Positions 39,673-48,298 of a DNA stretch of 64,000 nt are shown piece after piece. Each line of letters begins with the position of its first letter. The first letter of the stretch is position 1. Origin of the DNA: Bradyrhizobium sp. CCGB12 (GTDB taxonomy: Bacteria; Pseudomonadota; Alphaproteobacteria; Rhizobiales; Xanthobacteraceae); the NCBI RefSeq assembly GCF_024199845.1, contig NZ_JANADO010000001.1, positions 5,022,001 to 5,086,000 on the forward strand, written 5' to 3'. The position numbers and the translations under genes are program-made. A model generated the notes under the pieces. The model searched no databases. It saw only the letters and a list, made by a program, of their open reading frames with translations, and was not told where the DNA came from.

Positions 39673-40536
39673 GTGCGTAGCGTACAGAGTGACGGCGTTG
39701 CCGAACCACAGCATCAGATCATCAGATTCAATCCGAATGACCGGCGGCATTTCATTGGCGGCTCGGATGCCCGCATCATCATGGGAGATGACCAGGGTGC
39801 CCTCACGCGGCTGTGGCGAGAGAAGCGTGGCGAGGTCGAGCCGGAAGAGCTCTCCGACAACCTGATTGTTCAGCTCGGCACCGTGACCGAAGTTCTGAAC
39901 CGCGCTTGGTATCAAAAGTCCTCAGGACAAACCATCAAGGACATCCAAAAGCGTGTTCGTCACCCGGTCCATAAATGGATGGCGGCAACGTTGGACGGGA
40001 TCGTCGAACAAACCGGCGCAGTCTTTGAGGCCAAGTTCATGCTGCCATGGGCGTTCACCGAGGAAGCCGCGGCCGAGAAACACATGGCCCAATTGCAGCA
40101 CAACATGTGGGTGACAGCCACCCGTAATTCCGTGCTCTCCATCATCACAGGGGGCGGCAAGTGGGTCGAGATCAAAGTGTACGCTGACCCGCTCTACCAA
40201 CATCTTCTTCTGACAGCCGAAAAGAAGTTTTGGCGCTGCGTCCAGAGCGGCGAGCCGCCCATGCTCTTCAACATTGAGACGCCTCGGCCAAGGCTTGAGG
40301 CGGTGAAGGTCGTCGACATGTCGACTTCCAACCAATGGGCAGAGCTGGCGGGCACCTATTTGCGAACTCGGGACGCACACGGAGAGCATGAGACCGCTAA
40401 GGCGGACCTGAAGAAGCTCGTGCCGGAGGATGCCAAGGAGGCCGCCGGGCACGGGATCAAGGCCAAGCGGTCCAAATCCGGGGCGATCAGCTTCGAAGCC
40501 CAAGCGGTGGAGGATTCCCATGCATCAGTCCAGTGA
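39673..40536 (+). CDS. YqaJ-like viral recombinase (lambda-exonuclease fold)
   Basis: 287 residues. The GTG start has AGGAG 7 bases upstream. Signature elements are [15 protein letters not shown] (the GGSDA opening of YqaJ/Exo proteins), then [20 protein letters not shown] with the catalytic D...ExK acidic/Lys set, and a helical Gln-His segment ([20 protein letters not shown]) typical of the family. These enzymes degrade one strand from DNA ends so that a partner annealing protein can pair homologous strands. The partner, an ERF-type protein, follows with a 17-base overlap. The C-terminal 60 residues are Lys-rich and probably accessory. Confidence 0.9.
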   Translation: MRSVQSDGVAEPQHQIIRFNPNDRRHFIGGSDARIIMGDDQGALTRLWREKRGEVEPEELSDNLIVQLGTVTEVLNRAWYQKSSGQTIKDIQKRVRHPVHKWMAATLDGIVEQTGAVFEAKFMLPWAFTEEAAAEKHMAQLQHNMWVTATRNSVLSIITGGGKWVEIKVYADPLYQHLLLTAEKKFWRCVQSGEPPMLFNIETPRPRLEAVKVVDMSTSNQWAELAGTYLRTRDAHGEHETAKADLKKLVPEDAKEAAGHGIKAKRSKSGAISFEAQAVEDSHASVQ

Positions 40537-41698
40537 GCGCATCGGAACCATCGCAGCTGCCCTCGCCCGGGCCCAGGCCGAACTGACGAATCCGGAGAAG
40601 ACCCTGACCGCCGTCATCCGGTCTCCCTTCCCCCGGGAGGATGACCGAACCTTCCGCTACGCCTCGCTGGCCTCGGGCCTGGACATCGTCCGCAAGACGC
40701 TCAGTCAGCAGGAGATCGCCACCATCCAGACGACTCGGACCGAGCAGGCAACTGGCCAAATCCACCTCACCACTCTGCTTGCCCACGCATCAGGAGAGTG
40801 GATCTCATCGGACCTTCCGGTCTGCCCCAGCAAGGACGTTGAGGCACCGCACCGGATGGGAGCAGCGCTCACCTACGCGCGCCGGTATGCGCTCTTTGCC
40901 CTGGTCGGAATCGCCGGTGAGGACGATTTGGACGCGCCCGACGTCGCGATCGAGCCTCCTGCGGCCCCTGATCCGCAACCCGCGCCGGGAACCAGGGAAA
41001 AGCCACCTAAGGCCGTCCTAAAGCGGCCACCAGTCCTGCCACCCGAACGCTCTGCCGAGCTTCTGGACCGGCTGTTGGGCGAGCTTACTCTCCAGGTGGG
41101 CGACAGGCTGCTTGCCTGGGCCAAGATCACCCTGCCCCTCAAGAACACTCTTCTAGCGGCGGACGCCCGTGTTCTCGAGGCCGCTTACCAGAAGAGGTTC
41201 GAGGAAGCCGCCCTTCCCGACATCTATTTAGCAGACCAGCGGCCCGTGTCAGCGGTCGAACCGACTCTAGCTGACGAATATCCTCTGGAGATAATCAACG
41301 ACGTTCACGCATCTGCCAACGCTTCTCCCGAAGAGCACGTCGGTCTCGCCTTCCCAAAAGAGGCGCCTCGAAGACGCAGCAAGGATCACCTCGCCTTTAT
41401 CCGCAGCCAAGGTTGTCTGGTCTGCCAGAAGACTCCCGCCGATGCACATCACCTGAAGTTCGCCCAACCACGGACCTTGGGACGCAAAGTCAGCGACGAA
41501 TTCACCGTCCCCCTGTGCCGATCCCATCACCAGTCCCTGCACCGACACGGCAATGAAAGAGCCTGGTGGACCAATCTGCAAATTGCGCCCTTGCCGATCG
41601 CAAAGGAGCTTTGGGACGCCAGCCCTATCCATCTGGCCAACGTAGCAAACGCCGCTAGACCGACGTCACGCTCACTATCGGAGGCGCCAGGTCAATGA
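40520..41698 (+). CDS. ERF single-strand annealing protein fused to HNH-like (DUF968/Ref-type) domain
   Basis: 392 residues from the ATG at 40520 (GGAGG upstream), overlapping the YqaJ gene by 17 bases. Residues 1-150 are an ERF-superfamily annealing domain ([65 protein letters not shown]). A Pro-rich linker and a helical middle follow. The last about 110 residues carry a zinc/HNH-like pattern: [13 protein letters not shown], then [16 protein letters not shown]. That pattern resembles DUF968 and the P1 Ref nuclease. Annealing and nuclease-like functions in one chain are unusual. A role in phage-type homologous recombination is well supported; the nuclease activity is inferred. Confidence 0.88.
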   Translation: MHQSSERIGTIAAALARAQAELTNPEKTLTAVIRSPFPREDDRTFRYASLASGLDIVRKTLSQQEIATIQTTRTEQATGQIHLTTLLAHASGEWISSDLPVCPSKDVEAPHRMGAALTYARRYALFALVGIAGEDDLDAPDVAIEPPAAPDPQPAPGTREKPPKAVLKRPPVLPPERSAELLDRLLGELTLQVGDRLLAWAKITLPLKNTLLAADARVLEAAYQKRFEEAALPDIYLADQRPVSAVEPTLADEYPLEIINDVHASANASPEEHVGLAFPKEAPRRRSKDHLAFIRSQGCLVCQKTPADAHHLKFAQPRTLGRKVSDEFTVPLCRSHHQSLHRHGNERAWWTNLQIAPLPIAKELWDASPIHLANVANAARPTSRSLSEAPGQ

Positions 41699-42297
41699 AT
41701 GGTCCTGTCAGCCTAGCTCAACCTCAGCCGGCGAGCGTCTTGCCGTCTCAGTTCGAGGCACTGTGTCCCCCTCCGCAGCTTCTGCCCGGAGAAAACATCA
41801 ACCACTATCACGCGCTTCAGGGCGCAATCTTCAGCGACCTCGAGCCTCAATCAGCGGTCGAATGGCTGCTCGCCATCGACATCGCCGAACTCTCTTGGGA
41901 GATGCAACGCTATCGGGTGTTAAGACATAGAGTCTTGAACACCTACCGCCAAAAGGCCATCGAGATGACGCTTCGTCGCGTCGACGTGGCGGGCATCGCC
42001 CCGGACTTCCGGGACATAGCCGAAGTCTACACGTTCAATAACGCCCTGGATTGGCAACTTGACGCTTCTGCTGCGCTCGATATCGAAGCCCGACTTCGAT
42101 CGTTCGGCTTCGATCAACATGCTATCAGCATGGAGGTGTACGTTCAGGCGCGCGAGATCCTCATACTTTTTGAATCACTCCTGAACGGAGCACAGCTTCG
42201 ACGCCTAATGTTGCTGAAGGAGGTTCAGAATCTTCGACGACCAAATATGGCTCGTCTTGCGCATCGTGGTCCCAAGGCATCAAAGTGCCTGGAGTAG
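41695..42297 (+). CDS. Hypothetical protein coupled to recombination module (200 aa)
   Basis: The ATG overlaps the ERF-HNH stop (ATGA), so translation is probably coupled. The soluble helical protein has a conserved-looking core: [60 protein letters not shown], and later [20 protein letters not shown]. Similar orphans occur in rhizobial accessory DNA. I recognise no catalytic motif. Its operon position suggests an accessory role in the YqaJ/ERF process. Confidence 0.72.
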   Translation: MNGPVSLAQPQPASVLPSQFEALCPPPQLLPGENINHYHALQGAIFSDLEPQSAVEWLLAIDIAELSWEMQRYRVLRHRVLNTYRQKAIEMTLRRVDVAGIAPDFRDIAEVYTFNNALDWQLDASAALDIEARLRSFGFDQHAISMEVYVQAREILILFESLLNGAQLRRLMLLKEVQNLRRPNMARLAHRGPKASKCLE

Positions 42298-42394
42298 CTC
42301 GTGCAGATGAGGCGTTGATCGTCGAGCTTCTATTCGCAAGATGCGAATTTGGGCAAGCTGAGCAAAGAGCAAAGCCCTTACCATCACGCCCGGT

Positions 42395-42637
42395 TCACAA
42401 CATCCAGGACATCCGCATGCTGGATCGTGCGCCCTCCGCATAGCTGAGCGAATGCCTAGCAACGGTGAGGGGTCCTGCGGATTCACAAGAGCCTGCAGAC
42501 GTACCAACATGCGCATCCCCTCCCGTAAATGCGACAGGGACGCTAACCCAGGTGCCGCTCCGGCCCTCATTTTTCCGATCGAACCGGATGAGCTCACCTT
42601 GTTGGTGGCCACGGCGTGCAATAGTCCGCTTGTTCAT
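42395..42637 (-). CDS. Possible hypothetical protein (80 aa)
   Basis: A strong ribosome binding site (AGGAG 9 bases before the ATG at 42637) supports this frame. The protein opens with NKRTIARRGHQQGELIRFDR and continues as a Gly/Ser-rich small protein. An overlapping minus-strand frame (42280-42621) with a Cys cluster is the competitor, and a frameshift joining the two cannot be excluded. No family was recognised. Confidence 0.42.
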   Translation of the reverse strand: MNKRTIARRGHQQGELIRFDRKNEGRSGTWVSVPVAFTGGDAHVGTSAGSCESAGPLTVARHSLSYAEGARSSMRMSWML

Positions 42638-42730
42638 GCCACGCGCTCTCCTGGTTGGAGAATTTCTACCAAAAAGAGAAGTGTATTCTAGTCACAATCA
42701 AAACTTGAACAACATCTTCAGTATTAATGC

Positions 42731-42743
42731 ATTATTTAAATTG
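42731..42743 (+). promoter_or_regulatory. A/T-rich motif ATTATTTAAATTG in a T-A-rich island
   Basis: Part of an island (about 42690-42775) that is nearly all A/T, upstream of the small membrane protein at 42801. The 13-mer is identical to one at 36292-36280 (minus strand) at the RTX 5' end. The shared word suggests a common silencer or regulator site; this is inference. Confidence 0.4.
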
Positions 42744-42800
42744 ATTATTTAAATATTTCACCATTAAATGCATTTCAGCGGCATTACTTCAGGAGGAAGC

Positions 42801-43022
42801 ATGACAATTCTCGTGATCCTAGGAGGTGTACTGTTTGGATCAATCGTTCTATTCGTGGTCTTCAGCAACGTGTATCTCGAGCTGACATCAAGGCGCATGC
42901 GAAAGAGACGACAGCAAGCCAGATTGAGGCGAGAAGAAGCTGATCGGTCGAACCACAACACATCTAAGCTTGATCCAACGAAAGATGCAGATCGCAGACA
43001 GCGGGAGCACTTTGCGGTCTGA
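42801..43022 (+). CDS. Small membrane protein with FSNVYLEL motif (73 aa)
   Basis: AGGAGGAAGC directly precedes the ATG at 42801, one of the clearest ribosome binding sites in the window; the frame is open from 42768 but that extension is not needed. One N-terminal helix (MTILVILGGVLFGSIVLFVV) is followed by FSNVYLELTSRRMRKRRQQA and a charged tail. The ILGG...FSNxYLELxSRxxRKRR pattern is shared with the minus-strand protein at 43522-43719, so they are paralogues. Topology is probably one helix with a basic cytoplasmic tail. Function is unknown. Confidence 0.75.
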   Translation: MTILVILGGVLFGSIVLFVVFSNVYLELTSRRMRKRRQQARLRREEADRSNHNTSKLDPTKDADRRQREHFAV

Positions 43023-43152
43023 CCTGTTCAACTGGTCGCACGGTGGATAGGCATATCGGGATCTTGTCGAGCGATCTTCCCATCTTGTCGATGCCACTGA
43101 CGTCGCGACGAAGACCGGCTCTGACACGTGTGCCGACCATCGCGACGCGCAT
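43021..43152 (-). pseudogene. Possible relic of UDP-glucose 6-dehydrogenase 5' end
   Basis: Minus-strand translation from the ATG at 43152 gives MRVAMVGTRVRAG, then RRDVSGIDKMGRSLDKIPIC. This lines up loosely with the opening of UDP-glucose dehydrogenases (MRVAMVGTGYVG ... VxCVDKD ... GKIPIYEPG). The glycine-rich Rossmann motif is destroyed and no downstream domain exists, so it would be a non-functional fragment. The match is from memory of the family and may be chance. Confidence 0.3.
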
Positions 43153-43354
43153 TTCAAGCCAGCCTTGCAATTCACACTCATAAACCCACGATTTCAAGAA
43201 TTGGATCAGCGCCGCATGGCCGATAAGGCGCGGACCGCCATTGTGTTAGAATGCCACCGGCGCCTTCACCTTGTGATCTCGCTACACTTGGCATCTTGGA
43301 GATGCCGGTCGTTCCGTCCCCTGCAGGTCGAGCCGGCTTGCCACTCCCACCTAG

Positions 43355-43531
43355 TTACCCAACACCTCGGGGCACGACCGCCAGTTTCGAAGCGTAGGTG
43401 TCTGTGCGCCAATGACGATCTTTAGTGACGCTTAGCGGCGTCGCACGGCGTTCGATCACGCGCAGTCGAAGTGCGACGAAGGCGATATTGAATACCAACC
43501 AGAGGATCAGAAGAGAAATGGTTAAGAACAT
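43355..43531 (-). CDS. Very small membrane protein (58 aa), coupled to upstream paralogue gene
   Basis: From the ATG at 43529-43531 to the TAA at 43355-43357 the minus strand encodes MFLTISLLILWLVFNIAFVA, LRLRVIERRATPLSV and a polar tail ending PRGVG. It has one membrane helix, with a basic flank placing the tail in the cytoplasm. A GAGG site lies upstream inside the preceding gene, which it overlaps by 10 bases, so translation is probably coupled. The helix (LLILWLVFNIAFV) resembles the LLNxLFV type seen at 4545 and 39028. Function is unknown. Confidence 0.6.
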   Translation of the reverse strand: MFLTISLLILWLVFNIAFVALRLRVIERRATPLSVTKDRHWRTDTYASKLAVVPRGVG

Positions 43532-43719
43532 GCCTCGGCCTCACGCGATTCGAGGACAATGGCCTCCTCTTGGCGACCCAATGTCCGATCCTTCAATGTT
43601 GCGCGCAGACGCCGCTTTCGGGCATGCCTAGATGCCAATTCGAGGTAGATATTGCTGAAAAAGACTAGCAGAAGCGGAGCGCTGAGCGCTGCCCCTCCAA
43701 GGATCCAAACAATCGCCAT
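43522..43719 (-). CDS. Small membrane protein with FSNIYLEL motif (65 aa)
   Basis: The ATG at 43719 has GAGG upstream. The protein has a single N-terminal helix (MAIVWILGGAALSAPLLLVF) followed by FSNIYLELASRHARKRRLRA and a charged tail. It is a clear paralogue of the plus-strand protein at 42801-43022. Its 3' end overlaps the start of the 58-residue gene at 43355-43531, forming a two-gene unit. Function is unknown; pairing of such short helical proteins suggests a membrane complex, but this is only inferred. Confidence 0.72.
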   Translation of the reverse strand: MAIVWILGGAALSAPLLLVFFSNIYLELASRHARKRRLRATLKDRTLGRQEEAIVLESREAEACS

Positions 43720-44025
43720 ACAAACCTCGCAAAACGGTCCGCCTACGCAAAGGGATAGCCTCGTTTGAAGACGTTTTCGCGACGTCGCATCTTCCCTAAC
43801 GACTTAGCCTCTTATCGGGAAGCGCTTCTCACCAGGAAACGGCTGGCACAATGCAGCCCGACGTAGTGGCGACCCACGTCCTCTGCAGTTACTTGCTAGG
43901 ACAAGCTCCTAGACCCCGCAGCTGATTAACTCTTAGGCGCCAATAAAGGAGCGCCCGGCCATTTTGCACTCGCAAGAATTTGAATTTCGGGTAGACACAG
44001 GGATCGAAGCTTTTGGGCGAACCTT

Positions 44026-45117
44026 ATGACGAAAAGAAGAGCATTAATAACCGGTGTGACTGGTCAAGACGGCGCATATTTGGCGGAACTACTTCTGGCT
44101 AAGGGGTATGAGGTCCACGGGATCAAGCGACGAACCTCCCTTTTCAACACAGACCGCATCGATCATCTATATCTCGATCCTCACGAGCCCAACCCACTTT
44201 TTCGCCTACACTATGGCGATCTAACCGACTCTTCGAGCCTCATACGTATCGTTGGTCAGGTGCAGCCCGACGAAATCTATAATCTCGCCGCACAAAGTCA
44301 CGTGGCGGTTTCATTCGAGGAACCCGAGTATACAGCGAACTCCGACGGCCTCGGCACCCTTCGAATTCTTGAGGCAATGCGCATCGTCGGACTAGAAAAG
44401 TCGACTCGATTCTACCAGGCATCGACATCGGAACTCTACGGCCTCGTTCAGGAGATCCCTCAAAAGGAGACTACTCCGTTTTATCCGCGCTCGCCGTACG
44501 CCGTCGCCAAGCTCTACGCTTATTGGATTACGGTCAATTACCGCGAGGCTTACGGGATGTACGCTTGCAACGGCATCCTCTTCAACCACGAATCTCCCGT
44601 CCGCGGCGAAACCTTCGTAACCCGAAAGATCACGCGAGCTCTGGCACGGATCCACTTAGGCCTACAGGAGCGGCTATATCTGGGCAATCTCGATGCGCTG
44701 CGCGATTGGGGACACGCGCGCGACTACGTTGAGATGCAGTGGCTGATGCTGCAACAAGAAGAACCGGAAGATTTCGTTATCGCAACCGGAATTCAACATT
44801 CAGTACGGGACTTCGTTAACGTGGCGGCGAGCGAAGTCGGCATGAAGATCCGGTGGCAAGGTTCCGGCGTCGACGAGAAGGGCTACAATATTGCGAACGG
44901 AAAATGTGTGGTGTCAGTCGATCCACGCTATTTCCGGCCAACAGAGGTAGCCACCTTGCTTGGCGATCCTTCCAAGGCGAAAGAAAAGCTCGGTTGGCAA
45001 CCGCAAACTTCTTTCGAGACCCTCGTACGCGAGATGATGAAGGAAGATCTAGAGTCTGCGAAACGAGATGAACTAATTAAGCAGCACGGCTTTAGATATT
45101 TCCCACGCCACGAGTGA
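44026..45117 (+). CDS. gmd: GDP-mannose 4,6-dehydratase
   Basis: 363 residues, the usual length. It is an extended SDR enzyme: NAD(P)-binding GVTGQDG at 10-16, [47 protein letters not shown], catalytic ASTSELYG and [15 protein letters not shown] (Tyr-x-x-x-Lys), then [20 protein letters not shown]. It converts GDP-D-mannose to GDP-4-keto-6-deoxymannose, the first step to GDP-fucose, -rhamnose or -perosamine. The C-terminal domain is complete. The next gene, the fucose synthase, is convergent rather than co-directional. Symbol by clear family identity. Confidence 0.96.
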   Translation: MTKRRALITGVTGQDGAYLAELLLAKGYEVHGIKRRTSLFNTDRIDHLYLDPHEPNPLFRLHYGDLTDSSSLIRIVGQVQPDEIYNLAAQSHVAVSFEEPEYTANSDGLGTLRILEAMRIVGLEKSTRFYQASTSELYGLVQEIPQKETTPFYPRSPYAVAKLYAYWITVNYREAYGMYACNGILFNHESPVRGETFVTRKITRALARIHLGLQERLYLGNLDALRDWGHARDYVEMQWLMLQQEEPEDFVIATGIQHSVRDFVNVAASEVGMKIRWQGSGVDEKGYNIANGKCVVSVDPRYFRPTEVATLLGDPSKAKEKLGWQPQTSFETLVREMMKEDLESAKRDELIKQHGFRYFPRHE

Positions 45118-45302
45118 CGGCGAACAAATCTGGGATCTGGTGCGGCAGAGATGTCGCCCAGATCAAGCTCTGAAGGCAATGCAGACGACCGCTTCACAAT
45201 TGCTACCAAGTAAAGTGGCCAGCTAACTCTCCCACTTCAACACGGGATTTCTGAGGTCAACTCGAAGCACATTGTTGCCCCCCAGTCATGAAGCTCGGAA
45301 AC

Positions 45303-46277
45303 TTAAGTAGCTGCACGGACCTCTAGATGACGACCGTAACCCTTCTGAAAATCTTGATACGCTGCGGCAAGCCCCGACCGTAGCGGCGTATTTGCACGCC
45401 AACCGAGCGCCCGAAGCCGTGAACTATCCAGAAGCTTGCGCGGGGTACCATCAGGCTTGGACGTATCGAAGACCAGCTCGCCTTCGTAACCCACGACCTC
45501 CGCCACAGTCGCCGCGAAGTCCGCGATCGAGAACTCATCGCCACTGCCGACATTGATCGGGAGATCGTTCGAATAATTCTTCATCAAGAAAACGCAGGCG
45601 TCCGCAAAATCCTCGACGTTGAGAAACTCGCGAAGCGGTGTGCCGGTGCCCCACACGGAAACGCTGGGCGCATTGACGATCTTGGCTTCGTGGAAGCGCC
45701 GGATCAACGCTGCGGGGACGTGACTATGATCCGGATGGTAGTTGTCGCCACGGCCGTAGAGATTGGTCGGCATTATCGAGATGAAATCATCGCCATACTG
45801 CCGGCGAAAGGCCTGGCACATCTTGAGGCCTGCAATCTTGGCGATCGCGTACCACTCGTTGGTCGGCTCGAGCGGCCCCGTCAGCAATTCGCTTTCGGCG
45901 ATCGGCTGCCTGGCGTGCTTGGGATAGATACAGGACGAGCCCAGAAACAGCAGGCGCTGCACGCCAACCGTGTGACTTGCGCGGATCACGTTCAATTCCA
46001 ACGCAAGATTGTCGCAAAGAAAGTCGACCGGGAAATTGTTGTTGGCTGCGATACCGCCGACCTTCGCAGCGGCGTGAACCACGACCTCGGGACGATTGGC
46101 CTCAAGCCATCTCAGCGTGGGCTCTTCCTTTGTGAGGTCCAGCTCACGTCGATCGGCAACCAGCACGGTGCAATTCTCTGACGCAAGCCTGCGGACGACA
46201 GCTGATCCGACCATGCCGCGGTGGCCCGCGACAAAGACACGTTTGCCCGTGAGATCGTAGGTTGAAGCCCCTGTCAT
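45303..46277 (-). CDS. fcl: GDP-L-fucose synthase
   Basis: 324 residues from the ATG at 46277 (AGAGGA upstream); the open frame to 46388 adds unlikely residues. It is an SDR-type epimerase/reductase: [72 protein letters not shown] (catalytic Tyr-Lys), [20 protein letters not shown]. It carries out 3,5-epimerisation and 4-reduction to GDP-L-fucose, completing the pathway begun by gmd. It faces gmd tail to tail with 185 bases between, so each has its own promoter. This implies fucose in the polymer made by the locus or in LPS. Confidence 0.95.
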   Translation of the reverse strand: MTGASTYDLTGKRVFVAGHRGMVGSAVVRRLASENCTVLVADRRELDLTKEEPTLRWLEANRPEVVVHAAAKVGGIAANNNFPVDFLCDNLALELNVIRASHTVGVQRLLFLGSSCIYPKHARQPIAESELLTGPLEPTNEWYAIAKIAGLKMCQAFRRQYGDDFISIMPTNLYGRGDNYHPDHSHVPAALIRRFHEAKIVNAPSVSVWGTGTPLREFLNVEDFADACVFLMKNYSNDLPINVGSGDEFSIADFAATVAEVVGYEGELVFDTSKPDGTPRKLLDSSRLRALGWRANTPLRSGLAAAYQDFQKGYGRHLEVRAAT

Positions 46278-46475
46278 CGTATCCTCTATCAGCGTCCGTT
46301 TGACCGGATCACCACTGCCGGGAGATCCATCCACCGCCGCCTTACACAATGCCGCTGCCGATGCAGCCCCGCCGAACTGGTAACACAATCTTCACCATGC
46401 GGTAGCCTATCCCGGCCCGACAAAGATATTCATGGTGAACCTGCGCTGCGCGCACAAAAGGTCAGCACACAATGA

Positions 46476-46519
46476 AACAAAAACAAGCAAGGCAGCCGCA
46501 TCAGCTGTGCGGCTGCCTT
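46476..46519 (-). terminator. Rho-independent terminator (minus strand)
   Basis: A perfect 12-bp stem (AAGGCAGCCGCA at 46489-46500 with 46508-46519) is followed, on the minus strand, by a GCTTGTTTTTGTTTC tract. It ends the small secreted-protein gene at 46564-46836. Confidence 0.85.
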
Positions 46520-46563
46520 GAAAGATCCTTGAAAAAACGGCAGCCCGCTCGGTTAGCCCGACC

Positions 46564-46836
46564 TCAGTATGCCCGACGCAGGACAGGACCGACCGGCGCG
46601 CAAACGCGGTCCATGTACCAGCCATAGGGCGTCTCGACCCGCACCAGGGGGCAACGGCGCCACGGCACATAGCGATATGGGTACGGCTGCGCCCAGAACG
46701 TAACAGGCGTCACCTGGCTCTCACCCGTGAGCAGGGCCGCCGGTGCCGGCATCTGCATCGCGGCGCTCGCTCCGCTCGCCGCGCAAAGGGAAACGGCTGC
46801 AGCCAAAAGACCCGCTCGCATCAACGTCTTAAACAT
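46564..46836 (-). CDS. Small secreted protein, Tyr/Pro/Arg-rich (90 aa)
   Basis: The ATG at 46836 is preceded by GAGGAG; the frame extends far upstream but without coding character. Residues 1-26 are a Sec signal peptide (MFKTLMRAGLLAAAVSLCAA, SGASA-A cleavage). The mature part is rich in Tyr, Pro, Arg and Trp (FWAQPYPYRYVPWRRCPLVR, VETPYGWYMDRVCAPVG) with two Cys that could pair. The design resembles the 88-residue secreted protein at 8668. A strong terminator follows. Function is unknown. Confidence 0.75.
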   Translation of the reverse strand: MFKTLMRAGLLAAAVSLCAASGASAAMQMPAPAALLTGESQVTPVTFWAQPYPYRYVPWRRCPLVRVETPYGWYMDRVCAPVGPVLRRAY

Positions 46837-47044
46837 CCCAAAAAGCTCCTCGCCCCGCAGATTTGACCTCGACTGGCGCTCGTCAGATCCCAGCCAACCG
46901 ACGTCACGGATCCGTAGGCCACTTTCGCGACTAGCCCAAATAGTGAACCGAACTTTACCAAGGCCACCGGCAGAAAAGCAACCGATGCCGGGGCGGCCGA
47001 AGGCCTTTTGGGTCGATATGGCGCGCAAGTGTGGCTTCTTGGTC

Positions 47045-48127
47045 CTATTTTTCCTCGCTCCAGGCGCCGGGGGCCGCGAGGTCGGGTGAACGACGATACA
47101 CATCCCGAAGGAACTGGTAGTTGACTGTCTGCGCCAGCGGCACGTCTTCCTCGCCGAGCTTGGCGAAGATGAGAATATCTCGAAGCGTCCGCCAGCGGCT
47201 TTCGTCATAGTCGCCGATGCGACCACCCGTCGGCAGCACCAGCGGCCGCTGCTGCTGGAGCTCGAATTTAAGCCGCTCGGAATTCAGCCCGGCCGGGCCG
47301 GCGCCGGCAAGAACGGGCACGCTCCGTGCATAATCCGCATAGGCAAATTGCCACCCTCGAATGACGCCCTGAAGAACATCGGCAATCATGGATGGCTGTT
47401 CATGGACGAGGTCATTGCTCGCGAAGTAGACTAGGCCAGGAACATGGATGCCGTAATCTTGCGGTTTGATGACGTTCACCTTGGCGAAGGCCGGGCTCGA
47501 AGGATCCGGTTGCTGGTCGATCGCGGCGACGATCGCATCCACCTCCCCTGCCCTCAAGGCTTCGAAACTGTCGCGGTCCGGGACCTTGGTGATCTGGCTT
47601 CGGGGAAGCCCGAGCTGCGCCATAATGGCATCAAAAACGACGTCGCCCTCACTGCCCCTGCGATACCCGATCCGCTTTCCGACCAGCTCGGCCGGCCGCC
47701 GCAATCCCGAGGTCTCGAGCGTGAAGATCGCGACCGAGGTATCGAGGAAGCTCGCGGCAAAGGCGGTCACGGGCACGCCGCGCCAGCTCGCCAGCAGGAA
47801 CTTCTGGCCGCTCGTCACGCCGATGGCATGTTGGCGTGCAATCGTCTGGACGAAGTCAGGGTCTGCAGGCTGGGCCGACACCTCGATGCGGGAGGAGAAG
47901 TATCCCTGTCTCGACGCGGCGAGCTCGCCGGCAAACCGCGCGCCAAGGGGGCCATCCAGAAGGAGCTTGACCGTGGGAGCCGAGGATACTGTCGGAGCTC
48001 GTATGGGGGTCGATCCGGGACGAAGGAGGAGAAGCACAGACCCCACCAGAGCCACGGCAGCAAGGCCAATGGCGAGGTAGCGCTTCCCTCGCGACCGAGT
48101 TCGCCGCCGGGACTGGGTTCGAGGCAA
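47045..48127 (-). CDS. NMT1/THI5-like (ABC-type) solute-binding protein, membrane-anchored
   Basis: 360 residues: a basic start (RTQSRRRTRSRGKRYLAIGL) and one membrane helix (AIGLAAVALVGSVLLLL). A periplasmic binding fold of the NMT1/SsuA kind follows: TVKLLLDGPLGARFAGELAA, RRPAELVGKRIGYRRGSEGD, FEALRAGEVDAIVAAIDQQP, VYFASNDLVHEQPSMIADVL. Such proteins usually deliver pyrimidines, sulfonates or related anions to an ABC permease. No permease or ATPase is adjacent, so it is an orphan, perhaps with a sensory or EPS-linked role. Ligand unknown. Confidence 0.82.
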   Translation of the reverse strand: MPRTQSRRRTRSRGKRYLAIGLAAVALVGSVLLLLRPGSTPIRAPTVSSAPTVKLLLDGPLGARFAGELAASRQGYFSSRIEVSAQPADPDFVQTIARQHAIGVTSGQKFLLASWRGVPVTAFAASFLDTSVAIFTLETSGLRRPAELVGKRIGYRRGSEGDVVFDAIMAQLGLPRSQITKVPDRDSFEALRAGEVDAIVAAIDQQPDPSSPAFAKVNVIKPQDYGIHVPGLVYFASNDLVHEQPSMIADVLQGVIRGWQFAYADYARSVPVLAGAGPAGLNSERLKFELQQQRPLVLPTGGRIGDYDESRWRTLRDILIFAKLGEEDVPLAQTVNYQFLRDVYRRSPDLAAPGAWSEEK

Positions 48128-48298
48128 CGAGAACTTCCTAACAAGTTGTGAAATTTAACATATCAGGCGACGCGAGATCGGCTACAATGCAAGCTTGTGG
48201 GGTAAGGTTAATTTTTCCTTCGCCTTGTTCTAACAGCGATATTGACCGATAGCACGGCTTGTTCGGGCAATGAATTTTGCGTCAATGGGTTTGGCAGG

